In this document: piece after piece, positions 36,131 to 47,559 of the stretch
Position numbering within the stretch: the stretch's first letter is position 1
Layout: the number at the start of each line of letters is the position of its first letter
Source: Magnolia sinica
Taxonomy: Eukaryota; Streptophyta; Magnoliopsida; Magnoliales; Magnoliaceae
Length of the DNA stretch: 64,000 nucleotides
Assembly (NCBI RefSeq): GCF_029962835.1
Contig: NC_080586.1
Span: 68,635,501 to 68,699,500 of the forward strand
Direction of reading: 5' to 3'
Translations under genes and position numbers: made by a program
Notes under the pieces: model-generated
Told to the model about the DNA's origin: nothing
Database searches by the model: none
Seen by the model: only the letters and a program-made list of their open reading frames with translations

Positions 36131-37169
36131 GGAGCTATATTACATGGATGACTTCGGTATAGGCCGAGCATTTCATGTACACCATCAGAGGGACCAGAAA
36201 ATACAACAGATTTTGCTTTGGCACCGTCGGTTGGGTCATTCGTCATTTGGATATTTGAAGCATTTGTTACCTAATTTATTTTCAGGATTGTCAATTTCAG
36301 ACTTTACATGTGATACTTGCATTTTAGCTAAAAGTCATCGAGTTACATATCCATTGAGTATGAATAAAAGTGATATTCCTTTCGCTCTAATTCACTCTGA
36401 TATGTGGGGTTCTTCCCCAAAACCCTGTATGTCTGGTGTACGGTGGTATGTGATATTTGTTGATGACTGCACTAGAATGACTTGGCTTTACTTACTAAAA
36501 AATAAAGATGAGGTCTTCAGCATTTTTCAAGCTTTCCATTCCACTGGTAAAATTCGGATTCTGCGGTCGGATAATGGTGGCGAATACATGCACAGTCGAT
36601 TTTCAGATTATTTTCGACACCATGGTCTGCTTCACGAGACATCTTGCCCTCAAACCCCTCAGCAGAATGGTGTCGCTGAGCGGAAAAATCGCCATATTCT
36701 CAAAACTGCTCGTGCCCTTCTACTGGGAGCTCATGTGCCCAGCACTCATTGGCCGGATGCGGTTACCACAGCAGTTCATCTCATCAACCGAATGCCTACC
36801 AAAATTCTCGCTTTCAAGACCCCTCTACAGGTCTTGTCGACAGTCGTTCACTTACCTACGATGTTGATGCTTCCACCAAAAGTCTTTGGCTGCGTTGCCT
36901 TTGTTCATCTTCCCAAGAACCAACGAACGAAACTCGATCCCTGTGCCATTCGTTATCTGTTCTTGGGATATGCTGTAAATCAAAAAGGGTATCGCTGCTA
37001 TGCTCCTTCCACCCGGCGTACCTATGTGACGATGGATGTCACGTTTCTGGAATCTGACATGTTTTTTTCTCCCGCCGCCTCCAATTCTTCCCTTCAGGGG
37101 GAGACCAATGGTGAAAAGATGAATTGGCTACTCAATCACACTACTGGAGGATCTTCAGTTCCTTCTTAA
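36131..37169 (+). pseudogene. Copia integrase
   Basis: Zinc-binding HRRLGHSSF and CDTCILAKSH, then DDE core: Asp in LIHSDMWGSS, Asp in RSDNGGEY, Glu in QQNGVAERKNR. The C-terminal FLGYAVNQKGYRCYAP and VTFLESDMFF segments are present. The frame differs by one from gag-protease and ends at TAA 37167-37169; a second frame change in the linker (about 37170-37350) brings RT back to the gag frame. Confidence 0.9.
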
Positions 37170-37353
37170 CTAGCCCTTGAGGAACCAAACACTGCAATTG
37201 AACCAACGACATCGTCTCCTGCAAGTACTAAGCCAACGACATCTTCGGAAACTGAAGACGAAATGACAACCCCCCACTCTCCTGTATCCAACGACCCATC
37301 TCCTGAGAATATCGCTGATAAGCACTCTACCCATATCTTAGATTTCTAACAAT

Positions 37354-39069
37354 GTGGATACTCCAGTTGGCTATGAGCTCCCTTTCAGGCACAATCGTGG
37401 AAATCCACCTAATAGATACTCTCCAGAAGTCAAGGAACGGAGGTCGAGGTATCCAATTGCCAACTATGTATCTACAGAGAAACTATCTGAACCTCTCAAG
37501 ATCTTCGCAAATGAACTTTCCTCATGCCATATTCCTACTAGTGTTGATGAAGCTCTGCAAGATCCTAGGTGGATTCAAGCCATGAAAGAAGAGATGGAAG
37601 CATTACTGAAGAATGAGACATGGATTCTCGTGCCTCTAACCGAAGGACAAAAAATAGTGGGATGCAAGTGGGTGTTCTTCATCAAATACAAAGCTGATGG
37701 ATCCATGGAGCGATACAAGGCGAGACTAGTGGCGAAAGGCTATACACAGACGTACGGTGTGGACTATCAAGAGACGTTCTCACCAATTGCCAAGTTAAAT
37801 ACTGTCAGAGTTCTACTGTCCTTAGCAGCAAACCTCGACTGGCCATTACACCAATTCGACGTGAAAAATGCTTTTCTCCATGGTGACCTCGAAGAAGAAA
37901 TATACATGGATATTCCTCCAGGATATGTAGCGACCTCTGAGACCAAAGTTGTATGCAAATTACAACGGACGTTATACGGACTAAAGCAATCTCCTCGGGC
38001 ATGATTCGGATGGTTGAGCTTGGCAATGAAGAAATATAGTTTTCATCAGAGCAATTCAGACCATACGCTCTTTCTAAAGCATCGACAGGGAAAGATCACA
38101 GCGTTAATAGTCTATGTGGATGATATGATTATTACGGGAGATGATTCAGAAGAAATATCAAAACTACAAAAGCAGTTGGCAACAGAATTTGAGATGAAAA
38201 GTTTGGGAGGACTCAAATACTTTCTAGGAATTGAAGTCGCTAGATCCAATCAAGGGATATTCTTGTCCCAACGGAAATATGTCCTTGACCTATTGTCTGA
38301 AGTTGGATTATTGGAGTGTAAGCCTGCGGATACACCAATGATCTAGAATCACAAACTCGGAGAGTACCCAAATCAAATACCAACTGACAAAGGAAGATAT
38401 CAAGGATTGGTTGGTAAGCTGATTTATCTCTCTCATACACGACCCGATATTGCTTATGCAGTAAGTGTTGTTAGTCAGTTCATGCATTGCCCAAGTGAAG
38501 ATCATATGGAGGCAGTGGTTTAAATCCTCCGATACTTAAAGTTCTCTCCTGGAAAGAGACTTATGTTTTTTAAGAATAATCACTTAAGAGTCGAAGGCTA
38601 TACTGATGCTGATTGGGCAGGGAATGTCACAGATAGAAAGTCCACCTCAGGTTACTTCACCTTTGTTGGAGGAAACCTCGTGACTTGGAGGAGTAAAAAA
38701 CAGAAGGTAGTGGCATTATCAAGTGCTGAAGCTGAGTTTCGTGGAATGACTAAGGGTCTTTGTGAGCTTTTTTGGCTTCGAAGGCTTTTGACAAAGATTG
38801 GTTTTGCTCTGGATTGTGAGATGAATCTCTTTTGTGATAACAAAGCAGCTATAGAGATCTCTCATAATCCTGTCCAGCATGATCGAACCAAGCATGTGGA
38901 GGTGGATCGACATTTTATCAAACAAAACCTTGAAGCAAAAATAATCCGGTTTCCTTTTGTTAAGTCCGAAGACCAACTGGCAGATATACTAACAAAAGCA
39001 ATGTGCAGCAAGGACTTCCATAGCTCACTTGACAAGTTGGGCCTCAGAAACCTATACGCACCAACTTGA
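37354..39069 (+). pseudogene. Copia reverse transcriptase and RNase H
   Basis: RT landmarks: [54 protein letters not shown], and YVDD at 38113-38124. RNase H landmarks: GYTDADWAG, LSSAEAEFRG, CDNKAAIEI, RTKHVEVDRHF. A single frame with three stops: TGA at 38002 (a Trp site in the family), TAG at 38344 and TAA at 38521-38523. Confidence 0.93.
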
Positions 39070-39076
39070 GGGGGAG
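39068..39076 (+). other. Copia polypurine tract
   Basis: GAGGGGGAG immediately before the 3' LTR. Confidence 0.9.
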
Positions 39077-39314
39077 TGTTGGCGTGAGCTGTTCTGGCGT
39101 GAGCTGTTCTGGCAGGAGCTGTTCTGATTAGGCGTGAGCTGTTTGATTGAAGATATACAGGGACAAAAATCCCTTAATTATAGGGTCAGATTCCATTTAG
39201 GCGCAATCTCTGTATAACCATATATGGTCCCTTGTAACGTTGTTAAATAGGTTGTTTTTCTTTGTAAAGATACACAGAATATATACAGAATTTGAAATAT
39301 ACAAAAAGCTGTCA
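39077..39314 (+). repeat. Copia 3' LTR
   Basis: 238 bp, 3 differences from the 5' LTR. Confidence 0.95.
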
Positions 39315-39799
39315 TTACTAGTATCTCTCGCATTGACTCAAACTAATTAGAGACTAGATGCAGAATCGAACTATCCTCTCAAATACTGATTGCGATTAAC
39401 AATCAAGAGCTGTGTAAATGGGTAAGCGTTAGCCCTTATGAGTGGATTCTTTTTGCCTTGTGTCTAAGGACTTGAGATTTTTTTTTCTTTCAGCGTGATA
39501 GCAACCATAATTCAACAATAACAATAGAGAAAGATGATAAAATCTGAAAGTATTATTTTATTAATGATTTTTACAATAATGGTATTCACGATAGGCTCAA
39601 GGGATGACGATCCATTTGTTACCCAATCGTGGAATGAGCTTCATAGCGAGTTGTTCGTGATGTGCAGGATGATTATCTATTTGTTGCTTAATTGAAAATT
39701 GGGCTTCGTGGAAAAACGTCTGATGGAGGGTGAATATTTGACAAATTGTTCATTAATTGGTTAGAACCTAGCTCTGTGGCGAGATGACCAATGAGGTGA

Positions 39800-40430
39800 T
39801 ATCCTGTTCATGGTCTTGGTAGGAACCAAAAGCACGTGGTGAGACAGTCGTGAACTGATTATCTGTTTGTTGTCTGGTGTGAATCAGACTTCGTGGAGAG
39901 ATGGCCAGCGAAATCACTTAATATGTAGCAAGAAAACTCTGCAACCTTCCATTCAAAACTAAGTAATATTCCTTGCGATATTGCGAAATGCTGTGAATGA
40001 AGGGTGAAGATATAAATTAAAGATTAAAACTATGGGCCTCATGTTATGAGCAACAATAGGAGTTAAACTAAACTAAAATAAAAAGATAAATATCCATAGT
40101 GGATAGATAAATAACATGTTCGTGGTCTTAGTGGGAACCAAAAGCACATGGTGAGATAGTCGTGAATCGATATCCGTTTGTCGTTTGGTGTGTACGAGAC
40201 TTCGTGGCAAGATAGGCAGAAAAATCACCTATTATGTAGCAAGAAAGCCTCATAACCTTTCATTCAAAATTGATTGATCTTCCTTACATTAATCCAACGG
40301 GATGCCGTGTATGAAGGGTGGATATATAAACTAAGAGTTAAAAATTAGAGGCCCATACTATGATCAGTGATTGGGCTAAACTAAAATAAAATGAAAAGAT
40401 AAATATCCATCGTGGAATGATAGATAAAAC
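39800..40430. repeat. ~312-bp tandem dimer inside the solo LTR
   Basis: Unit 1 from about 39804 (GTTCATGGTCTTGGTAGGAA), unit 2 from about 40116 (GTTCGTGGTCTTAGTGGGAA). Both continue with AACCAAAAGCAC, TATGTAGCAAGAAA and AAAAGATAAATATCCAT. A partial third unit seems to precede at 39600-39790. The relative at 45272 is shorter and lacks this expansion. Confidence 0.85.
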
Positions 40431-41384
40431 TAGGTTTGATTGTAATGGAGTGAGGTCTAGAGCTCTTCATCGATTGTTACTTATATAAGCTTCTGGAAGG
40501 CAATATGGTCATGTATAGTCTTTAGCATTGTAAAGGATTTAGGCAATCGGTTGTAGAAATCTCCTTGATTCTTACATGTTAGCGTCGCCTATCGCGTGTG
40601 GTCATGTGTATAAGAGATATACTCTCGCTTCTTCAGATTGTGCATCGGCTGAAGTCCTCCCATCTCTGGATTCCCACATTAAGATAGTTATTATGATCCT
40701 TACGTCACTTGCTTTTGGCATTTGTAGAGAGTTATTTTTTGCAAGTCTCTAGCATTTAACGCTAGATAGAGATTTCATTTGATGAGATTCTAACATTTAA
40801 TATTGAGAGAGAGATTTACTTTAATAAGACTCTTGTATTTTGCATGCAAATAGTAATTTTGATAAAACTCTAGTATTTAATGCTCTCTTAGTACATGGCT
40901 TTAACTCTTCTTGAAGTTTATTTACACCACATATGGCTTAGTTGTGCATCTTTTGGACCGTTTGATCTAGGCATGCTGGGCTAGATGTACACAATATTCT
41001 CGATACATGAGTACGATTTCATCCATCACTTAGCGTGTAATGTCGATATGTGGTGACATCTCATTGGTCGATATAAATGTGTAAAAAATGGGTGTAGACA
41101 ATAATGAAGTTCGATGAAGGGTCATATTGATGCTTAGAAAGTTTTAAGTATAACAAAATTTTCATTCTTAATGAGAATTTTATTATTTTGTTAACTTATT
41201 AATATCAAGGAAAAGCAAGGAAAGAAGAAAATTGCTAGGTCAAATAAAATTAAAAATAAAAACTTCTTTTGAACTTCACCCAATAAGAATCCTTTAAAGA
41301 CAGTTTGTTATATTGTATTTACTTGTAATTTAATTGAATTTAGTATTTATTAATTATATAAGAGTCAGAGAGTATGATGTCTAC

Positions 41385-41655
41385 ACCTTTTAGTAGGTTC
41401 TAACATAGAAAACGAGGTAGATACTGTACCATTTTAAGGCATGAAGCAAAAAATGAGGCAAATCCAAAGCTCAAGTGAACCACACCACAAGAAGTAGTGG
41501 GAATAATAGTTGAACCTACTTTTTTTGTAGTGTGGCCCACTCGAGCTTCAGATCTGCCCCATTTTTGGGCTCATGTCTTAAAATGGTCTAAAAAATTAAT
41601 TGGATAGTGTGAATATAATGCATACATCATAGTGGGCCCATTGAGTTTTGGCAAT
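41385..41655. repeat. Internally deleted hairpin core
   Basis: Left CAAGTGAACCACACCACAAG is joined almost directly to right TGGCCCACTCGAGCTTCAGA, with no central segment. The right end is ATGCATACATCATAGTGGGC. Confidence 0.65.
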
Positions 41656-41924
41656 GAAACAAGGCTAAGTCTTGCCTCATGAGCAATTACACTCTTTCCA
41701 AACAGCCAGCATAAGCAATTATAAAGCTTTTAGCACATATTTACCAATATTTGTACCGAAACAAATAAGTCATTAGAGTTTGTTTTTCTGTAATTACCTA
41801 TAACTACAGGTAAATAAGTAATTATTATTTACACTTGCAATTGCAACTCAAATGCATCCACATGACGTGATAGCTACGCATGTACACTAAAATCGAGGAA
41901 TGGAAATGTGGTTCCTGTAAAATC

Positions 41925-42362
41925 TATAGGGCCCACCATTATGTATGTGCTTGATTCACGCCATCCATCCATTTTACTTGCTCATTCTTTAGCATGAGCC
42001 AAAAAAAGAGAGAGATCCAAAGTGCAAGTGGGCTAAACCACAAGAAACTGGGGGAATTGAATGCCTACAGTTGAAAACTTCCTGGGGCCCTCAAAAGTTT
42101 TAGATCAAGCTAATATTTTTGTTTTCCCTTCATCTATGTCTGTGTGATCTTATGAGCAGTTTGGATGACAGATACACATCCATGTGGGCCGTAGGCTTAT
42201 TTCAGCTTTCAATAATGGACATCATTATCCCTCATTTTCTTGTGGTAGGGTCCACTTAAACTTACAATTTGCCTCATTTTTGGGTCATGACCTAAATGAG
42301 TTGCTAAAACAGATGGACGACATGGATCAGATCACATACATCATGGTGGGTTCCACAGATTT
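41925..42362. repeat. Hairpin core repeat
   Basis: AGGGCCCACCATTATGTATG on the left mirrors CACATACATCATGGTGGGTT on the right. The centre has TTCATCTATGTCTGTGTGAT. Confidence 0.75.
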
Positions 42363-43980
42363 AAACAGACACAACAATCTTTGTCCAATTACATGCTTGC
42401 AATCAGGGTTTTCAAAGGATAATTACAAAGGCTAATTTTCACTCTTTCAAATGTTGGGGAGAGTTAATCATTACTCATTTACAATGTATTTAAAGTATAA
42501 TTTCTTTTTTTAAAAAAAACATGCCCTTGGTGCTCCAACAAGAACAGAAGAAATTGTACTTCCATGTGATACTTTAATTAAATAAGAGGATTAGAAGTCA
42601 TTTTCTATCAGGAAGTCACCTACAAAGATTTTTAATTTTTGTCATTTAGTACGCTCTTTTTCTTATGGAAGTTATGGTCCAATGCATATGATCTTCCATA
42701 GAAAGTGGCCTCTCAATTGATCATTGACTAGCATTCTTGGATCAAAACCTTTTTGTTTTTTCATTATTTTTTTTATTGGGATACAGAAAGAAATATTGCT
42801 TAGATGAAGATTAGAAATATTGCCAAATGCATCACATATAACTTAATATATGAATTAGATTGTGAAATAATGTATTAAGATTTAATTGATGAGGTGGGTG
42901 GGCAGGCTGTGATTGACTTATGTGTTACTCCTGTTCTTAAGTACTTCAACTCCAATCAATATTCCCTCTCTTTTACCTATTTCTATCTTCATTGCACATG
43001 TAAATCGTCTCAATATTCTTTCCCGTCTTTTTATCCTTTCAATGGTCTTTGTTTTTTTAATCTTCCCTTTTATTTTCTAACATATTTATATCAACATTCT
43101 CATCTCGACCACATTCATATTTTCAATCTTTGTTTATGTTGCCTTTTAAATTGCCCAACAATAGTTGCTTAAAAATAATTAGAGATGATCATTTCTAGCT
43201 CGATAGAAGTGCTTAATATTTAACAGATCATCTTTAAAAAATTTCCAAGCAATTTAATTCACAAGAATAATAAAAAATAAAAAATAAAAATGACAGATGA
43301 GTCCCAGGTCACTCATTCCTAACTATTGCTATAACTTCTTCCTAATCATTTGGATACCATTTAAATCATCACCATTCAATCGATGCCCTACAAATGGATG
43401 ATTAGTTGATTGTCTAAATTAGACTAATGATCATGATCGTTGAAAGGTGGGGCCAATTGTGTGGTGACTAGCTGAACTAAAAGCACGCTAGATCCGGTTG
43501 AGCATTTATATTTCCTTGTAAGAAATTTTATAATAATATTATTATTTTTATATTCTTAACATCATTTTTTGTTGTATATATCGATCCTTGTAAAAGTAAA
43601 TGAAAGATCACACGATTCTTGACTCGATATAGCTTACCGGGGCCTTGAGTTAATACAAGTGGGCCCCATGGTTGAATAATCTAGACCATGCCTGGTTGGC
43701 TCCCATGCCCCAAAAGTCTTTAAGATGGATGATCCCAACCATTCAATATTTTTCCCTACTTCCATTTGAATCTAGGCCGATGCTTTATTTTTTTTTATAA
43801 GGGCACATTCCAGTGGGGCCCATTGCCACCTTAAGCTTACAATAATATTGGGAATATGTTGGGCCTAGTGTTCTATTCATAGAATCTAATCCGTACATAA
43901 GATGTGTCACCTCAAAACTCCAAGAGCCCATAAATCAGCCCGAGCCAAAACTTGGATGGATCACCACACAGAAAACATAT

Positions 43981-44528
43981 GTTGAGAGGGACCTATTGAT
44001 GTCTTAAAATCTGAAAATCAACAGGTCTATTGATGACAGTTTGATGCCATTGAAGGCCGTTCGATGCCATCATAAAAATATGAAAAATCCATGTTTAGTC
44101 ACCGGAACTTTTTGATGTTCAACTCAATGACATCGAGGGCCATCAAACTGCCATCGAAGGTGTAATCGAGCACACGTGCAGAATTGTCGGGATTTGTTTT
44201 CGATTTCAAATGTGATTTTCATAGAGGCTATATATATGAGTGTAATTAGAATTTTGGTAGAAATAAAGGTGTCCTAGGTTTTGTAAATTCATTTCTAAGG
44301 GCTTCAAGGATATAGCTTGGAGAAATTTGAGGCTTGTTTGAATTGAGTAATCTCTCTCTTGTAATTTTCTGCTTTCATAGTATATTATAATATCGCTTTA
44401 TGCCATGGTTTTTCCCGTAAGGGCTTTTCCACGTTAAATTTGGAGTGGTTGTAATTAGACTTGATTGCACGAGTGGAATATTTTACTTGATTCATCTCTG
44501 CGTGCTTCTGCGGTCCCCCAAATCCCAC
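43981..44528 (+). mobile_element. Solo-LTR-like insertion
   Basis: About 548 bp present in the left segmental copy but absent from the right copy between corresponding positions (about 49080-49110). Flanked by CATAT at 43976-43980 and 44529-44533. A TATA-like GGCTATATATATGAG is at 44226. The 3' part (GCCATGGTTTTTCCCGTAAG, GGCTTTTCCACGTTAAAT) is the well-known U5-type motif of many plant copia LTRs. The exact TG/CA boundary is uncertain. Confidence 0.65.
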
Positions 44529-45271
44529 CATATTGTGTATATATAATCCAGTCCGTTGAGATCCAAATGAAGGGTCAGTTTTGATGTTCAAGTGGGCCTA
44601 TGTGAAATTCAAGGGTGGATGTTCCGTCCCAGATCGTTCCTTCTGTTGTGACCCAACTTAAGTTTGTATTCACCGGAGCCTGTCCTTTTTTATATCAATC
44701 ATCCGTTTTATAGGATACCAATTGAAGGGCTTAGATTGTCCGGTTGTACAGCTTATGGGCGTGCATGGGTCCAGATTCTGCAGAAGCTAGACTCGAGATA
44801 TACCATACAAAAAACTGAAGAAAATGCAACCACGTCTTGGCAAACCAAACGTTCATGTGGTGGAACCTTTGCTGGGTGGGAGCATAGGTAGAACTAGCTC
44901 TCTGAGCTGTTGTTCATGGCCCACCAATTGAGATGATTGTCCATTTGCAAGCCAACAAACAGATGGCTATGATCAGTGGAAAATTTTAATTAAGACATCT
45001 CCCCAAGGACCTCCAAATATACAATTTATGTTACAGTTTGGTGGTCCACTCACACCATAATTGGGACTAACATGGGAAAAAAAACTTAAAACTGATGTTT
45101 GGTCTATCTAATCTCATATATATTAAGGTATACAAGATTATGAAACCCGATAAATCAGATTGGTTGGCTAATCCAAACTTCTAATTCATGGGCACTTGTT
45201 TGTTCAAACAGGTTCATTGCTAAATTTTTATTTTTAACTGTCCAATAAATGTCCATCCATCTTATAACTAA

Positions 45272-46715
45272 TGTTTGTACAATTCAATCAAATATGAGGC
45301 CACACGTGTGAATGAGAAAATATATATTCAGTTTACGTTTGTAATTAGGAAGTGTGGCTGTGCCAAAGTCATACTTGAGTCGATGTTTAATTGAATGCTA
45401 GTGCCCCGTGCTGAGATGTACCGTTTAAAACTAGATTTTAGAATCCAATTGCCCTCGTCAACCACTAGTTGTAACACTAATCAGGCGATTTGTAGAAGAG
45501 TAGCTTCCTAATAAATTCTTTTTCCCTTGTGTCTTAAGGACTTGTTCTTTCACTAGTAATTGCAGTTAATATATTTCTCAAAAAAAAAAAAAAAAAAAAA
45601 AGTGGACAAATAAAATAGAAATAGACTAAAATAATGTTGATTTTATTGATTTATGAATGATGCTCATTACAATCAACGGTGTTAAATAAACTTGAGAATA
45701 AAATAAAATTGAAAATAAATACCTAACCCGCTCGTTTAAATAAACAATCTAGGCAAATAGTCAGTTGGATGTGACCAAGGCATTTGATCTTCTAAGTAAG
45801 AACTCAGTTGATCGAAATCCAACAGCGGAAGGCTGTGGACATTTATTCTACTCGTACGATACTGTAGAGATGGTGCTAGACAATAAGGATCTAAGCTAGA
45901 GCTAGGCTAAGCCATGCTAAGATAAAAAAATAGGTAAAGGTAAAGATGTATATAGATTGTGTTTGGAGTAGGCCTCGAGCATTTCATTGCGTTCTCCTTT
46001 TATAGCTTCTGGATATGGAAAAACTCTTGTTGTGTTTCCTTATTGGTTTAGAATCCCTCATATCCACGAATTTTTATATGGTCTTCTCATAAGAGATCTC
46101 CGTAGATCTGAAACCATTTTCAGATCTCTTGCTAACGTGGTTGCAACGATTCTTGTAAATCAAAAATCATTTTCAAAGATCTATTACATCTAATCGTGGC
46201 TCGATCATAGCCATCTTTAGAGATTTCCTATCATGACTTTGAATATTCGTAAAACTGGTGGTTAGTCCCACCATATCCAAAATCGGGTCCAATCCATTAG
46301 TTCTTATCTGCTCAAATAGTAGTCCAATCTTCGCATCTTTGAGATTTTCGTAATTTTTGTGAGAGTTTCGAACATCTCTGGAAAGATCTCTAGTTTTGGA
46401 AGGATTATGAGAGACGGTCTTACCAAGCATATCTGAATTTGTGATATGATCCTTGCCTCGATGGGTCTTTTATATACGTGTTGGATATACTTCTTTAGTC
46501 ACGTGTCACACGAATTAGAGTTGTGCCATTCCACACTTCATTTTTCCTAAAGGCATGCGTATGGTTTTGTGTCACTTCATTTATGGTGAGAGGAGTATTG
46601 CCGAAGGAAAAGTAGCAAAATATATTTTCTAACGCGAGTACAATTTTGTTATTATTAAGCCCGTAGTGACGACGTCTTATTGATCCACGTAGGTGTGTCC
46701 AAAATGATGTAAACA
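45272..46715. mobile_element. Solo LTR, same family as 34308-41100
   Basis: TGTTTGTACAATTC to GATGTAAACA, 1444 bp. Shares ATTCAATCAAA, CTTTTTCCCTTGTGTCTTAA-like and terminal GTCTTATTG / GTGTCCAAAATGATGT-like segments with the larger copy. The flanks ACTAA/ACCAA differ by one base. The right segmental copy shows the empty site near 49790. Confidence 0.7.
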
Positions 46716-46800
46716 ACCAATTAAGCATTATATGGGTAAATTGCATGCACACAATGCACACCACTCAATTAATGGCTTGGATCTCTAGCACGTGCACCAT

Positions 46801-47559
46801 GCATTAGAACAACCAACTCATGTTCACAAATTTTTTTTGAAAAAGGTTTTTAGGTTTTATTATTAAAATTGAAATTTTACTAAATATCCTACAAATATTA
46901 ATATACATGCTATAGACTTATGGGGATAAAAGTGAAAAGAAAATTGCTTTGAAACTCCCCTTCTAATAGTAGCATAGATTATGATGATGATGATGGTAGC
47001 AGTGGTGGTGGTGGTGATGATGGTAAGGAATTTTTATTATAAAATGTCTCTCAGATTCAGATGCTACCAAATAGTGCATCCATGAACCATATGGGCAATG
47101 CTTCTTTAGAAGAGAAATTGCATTACTACTCTCTTTTATCTTTTTTCTTTTTGACAAAGTAAATAATCTAGAATTGTTAGGTCCACATGGCATGTGTTTG
47201 ACATCCAACCTCTCCAACAGGTGCAAGCCAACATGATTATTAGGCGAACTAAAAATACCGAGGATCTAATTATAAGGTGAGCTGAACCATAAAAAATAAT
47301 ATACACCTCTCAAAATATTCAATTTTCAATGTAGCTCATTTGATGATTTGATTGGCCTGATTTTTTTTCTTCGTATGATCACCATGGTGGATTTCATATG
47401 TTAGATTGCTTGGATGTCATTCACATACCATATGACCCCACAAGTCTTAACTTCCACTTACTTGAAAAAAAAAACCCTTAAGTTGGACCTTTTCTTTTCT
47501 TTTGTTTTTTTCTTTTTTTTTTCTTTTCTTTTTTTCTTTTTTTGTAATTTCCGTCCCTA
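46801..47559. repeat. Gene-free spacer with ATG/GTG and pyrimidine repeats
   Basis: Trinucleotide run of GAT/GGT units at 46979-47030, and a TC-rich polypyrimidine tract at about 47484-47545. No gene. Confidence 0.6.

Larger units (their letters stand above)
34434..39314 (+). mobile_element. Ty1/copia LTR retrotransposon
   Basis: LTRs of 238 bp at 34434-34671 and 39077-39314 differ at 3 positions by eye (about 98.7%). Target duplication TTACT at 34429-34433 and 39315-39319. Order gag, protease, integrase, RT, RNase H is the copia order. The coding frame has at least three nonsense codons in RT/RNase H, one in gag, one in the linker after integrase, and a pair of frame changes, so it is a recent but dead copy. 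Confidence 0.95.
34308..41100. mobile_element. Solo LTR (large), interrupted by a copia element
   Basis: Begins TGTTGTATCGATTC and ends GGGTGTAGACA, with an exact 5-bp target duplication ATAAT at 34303-34307 and 41101-41105. Without the nested copia it is about 1.9 kb. A relative lies at 45272-46715. No internal coding region or second LTR is present, so this looks like a solo LTR left by LTR-LTR recombination. The paralogous site near 47690 lacks the insertion. Confidence 0.75.
34150..46800. repeat. Left copy of a segmental duplication (inflated by insertions)
   Basis: Ancestral pieces 34150-34307, 41106-41190, about 42540-43970, 44530-45271 and 46716-46800 are collinear with 47560-49855. 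Shared phrases include CTCAAGTTTTAAAGTT, TTTTTCTTATGGAAG, CCCCAAAAGTCTTTAAGATG and GTGAAATTCAAGGGTGGA. Retroelement insertions and spacers account for the extra ~10 kb. Confidence 0.75.

Noticed and set aside
46979..47226. Minus-strand frame with poly-His
   Set aside because: Translation of ATG/GTG trinucleotide repeats; no domain.
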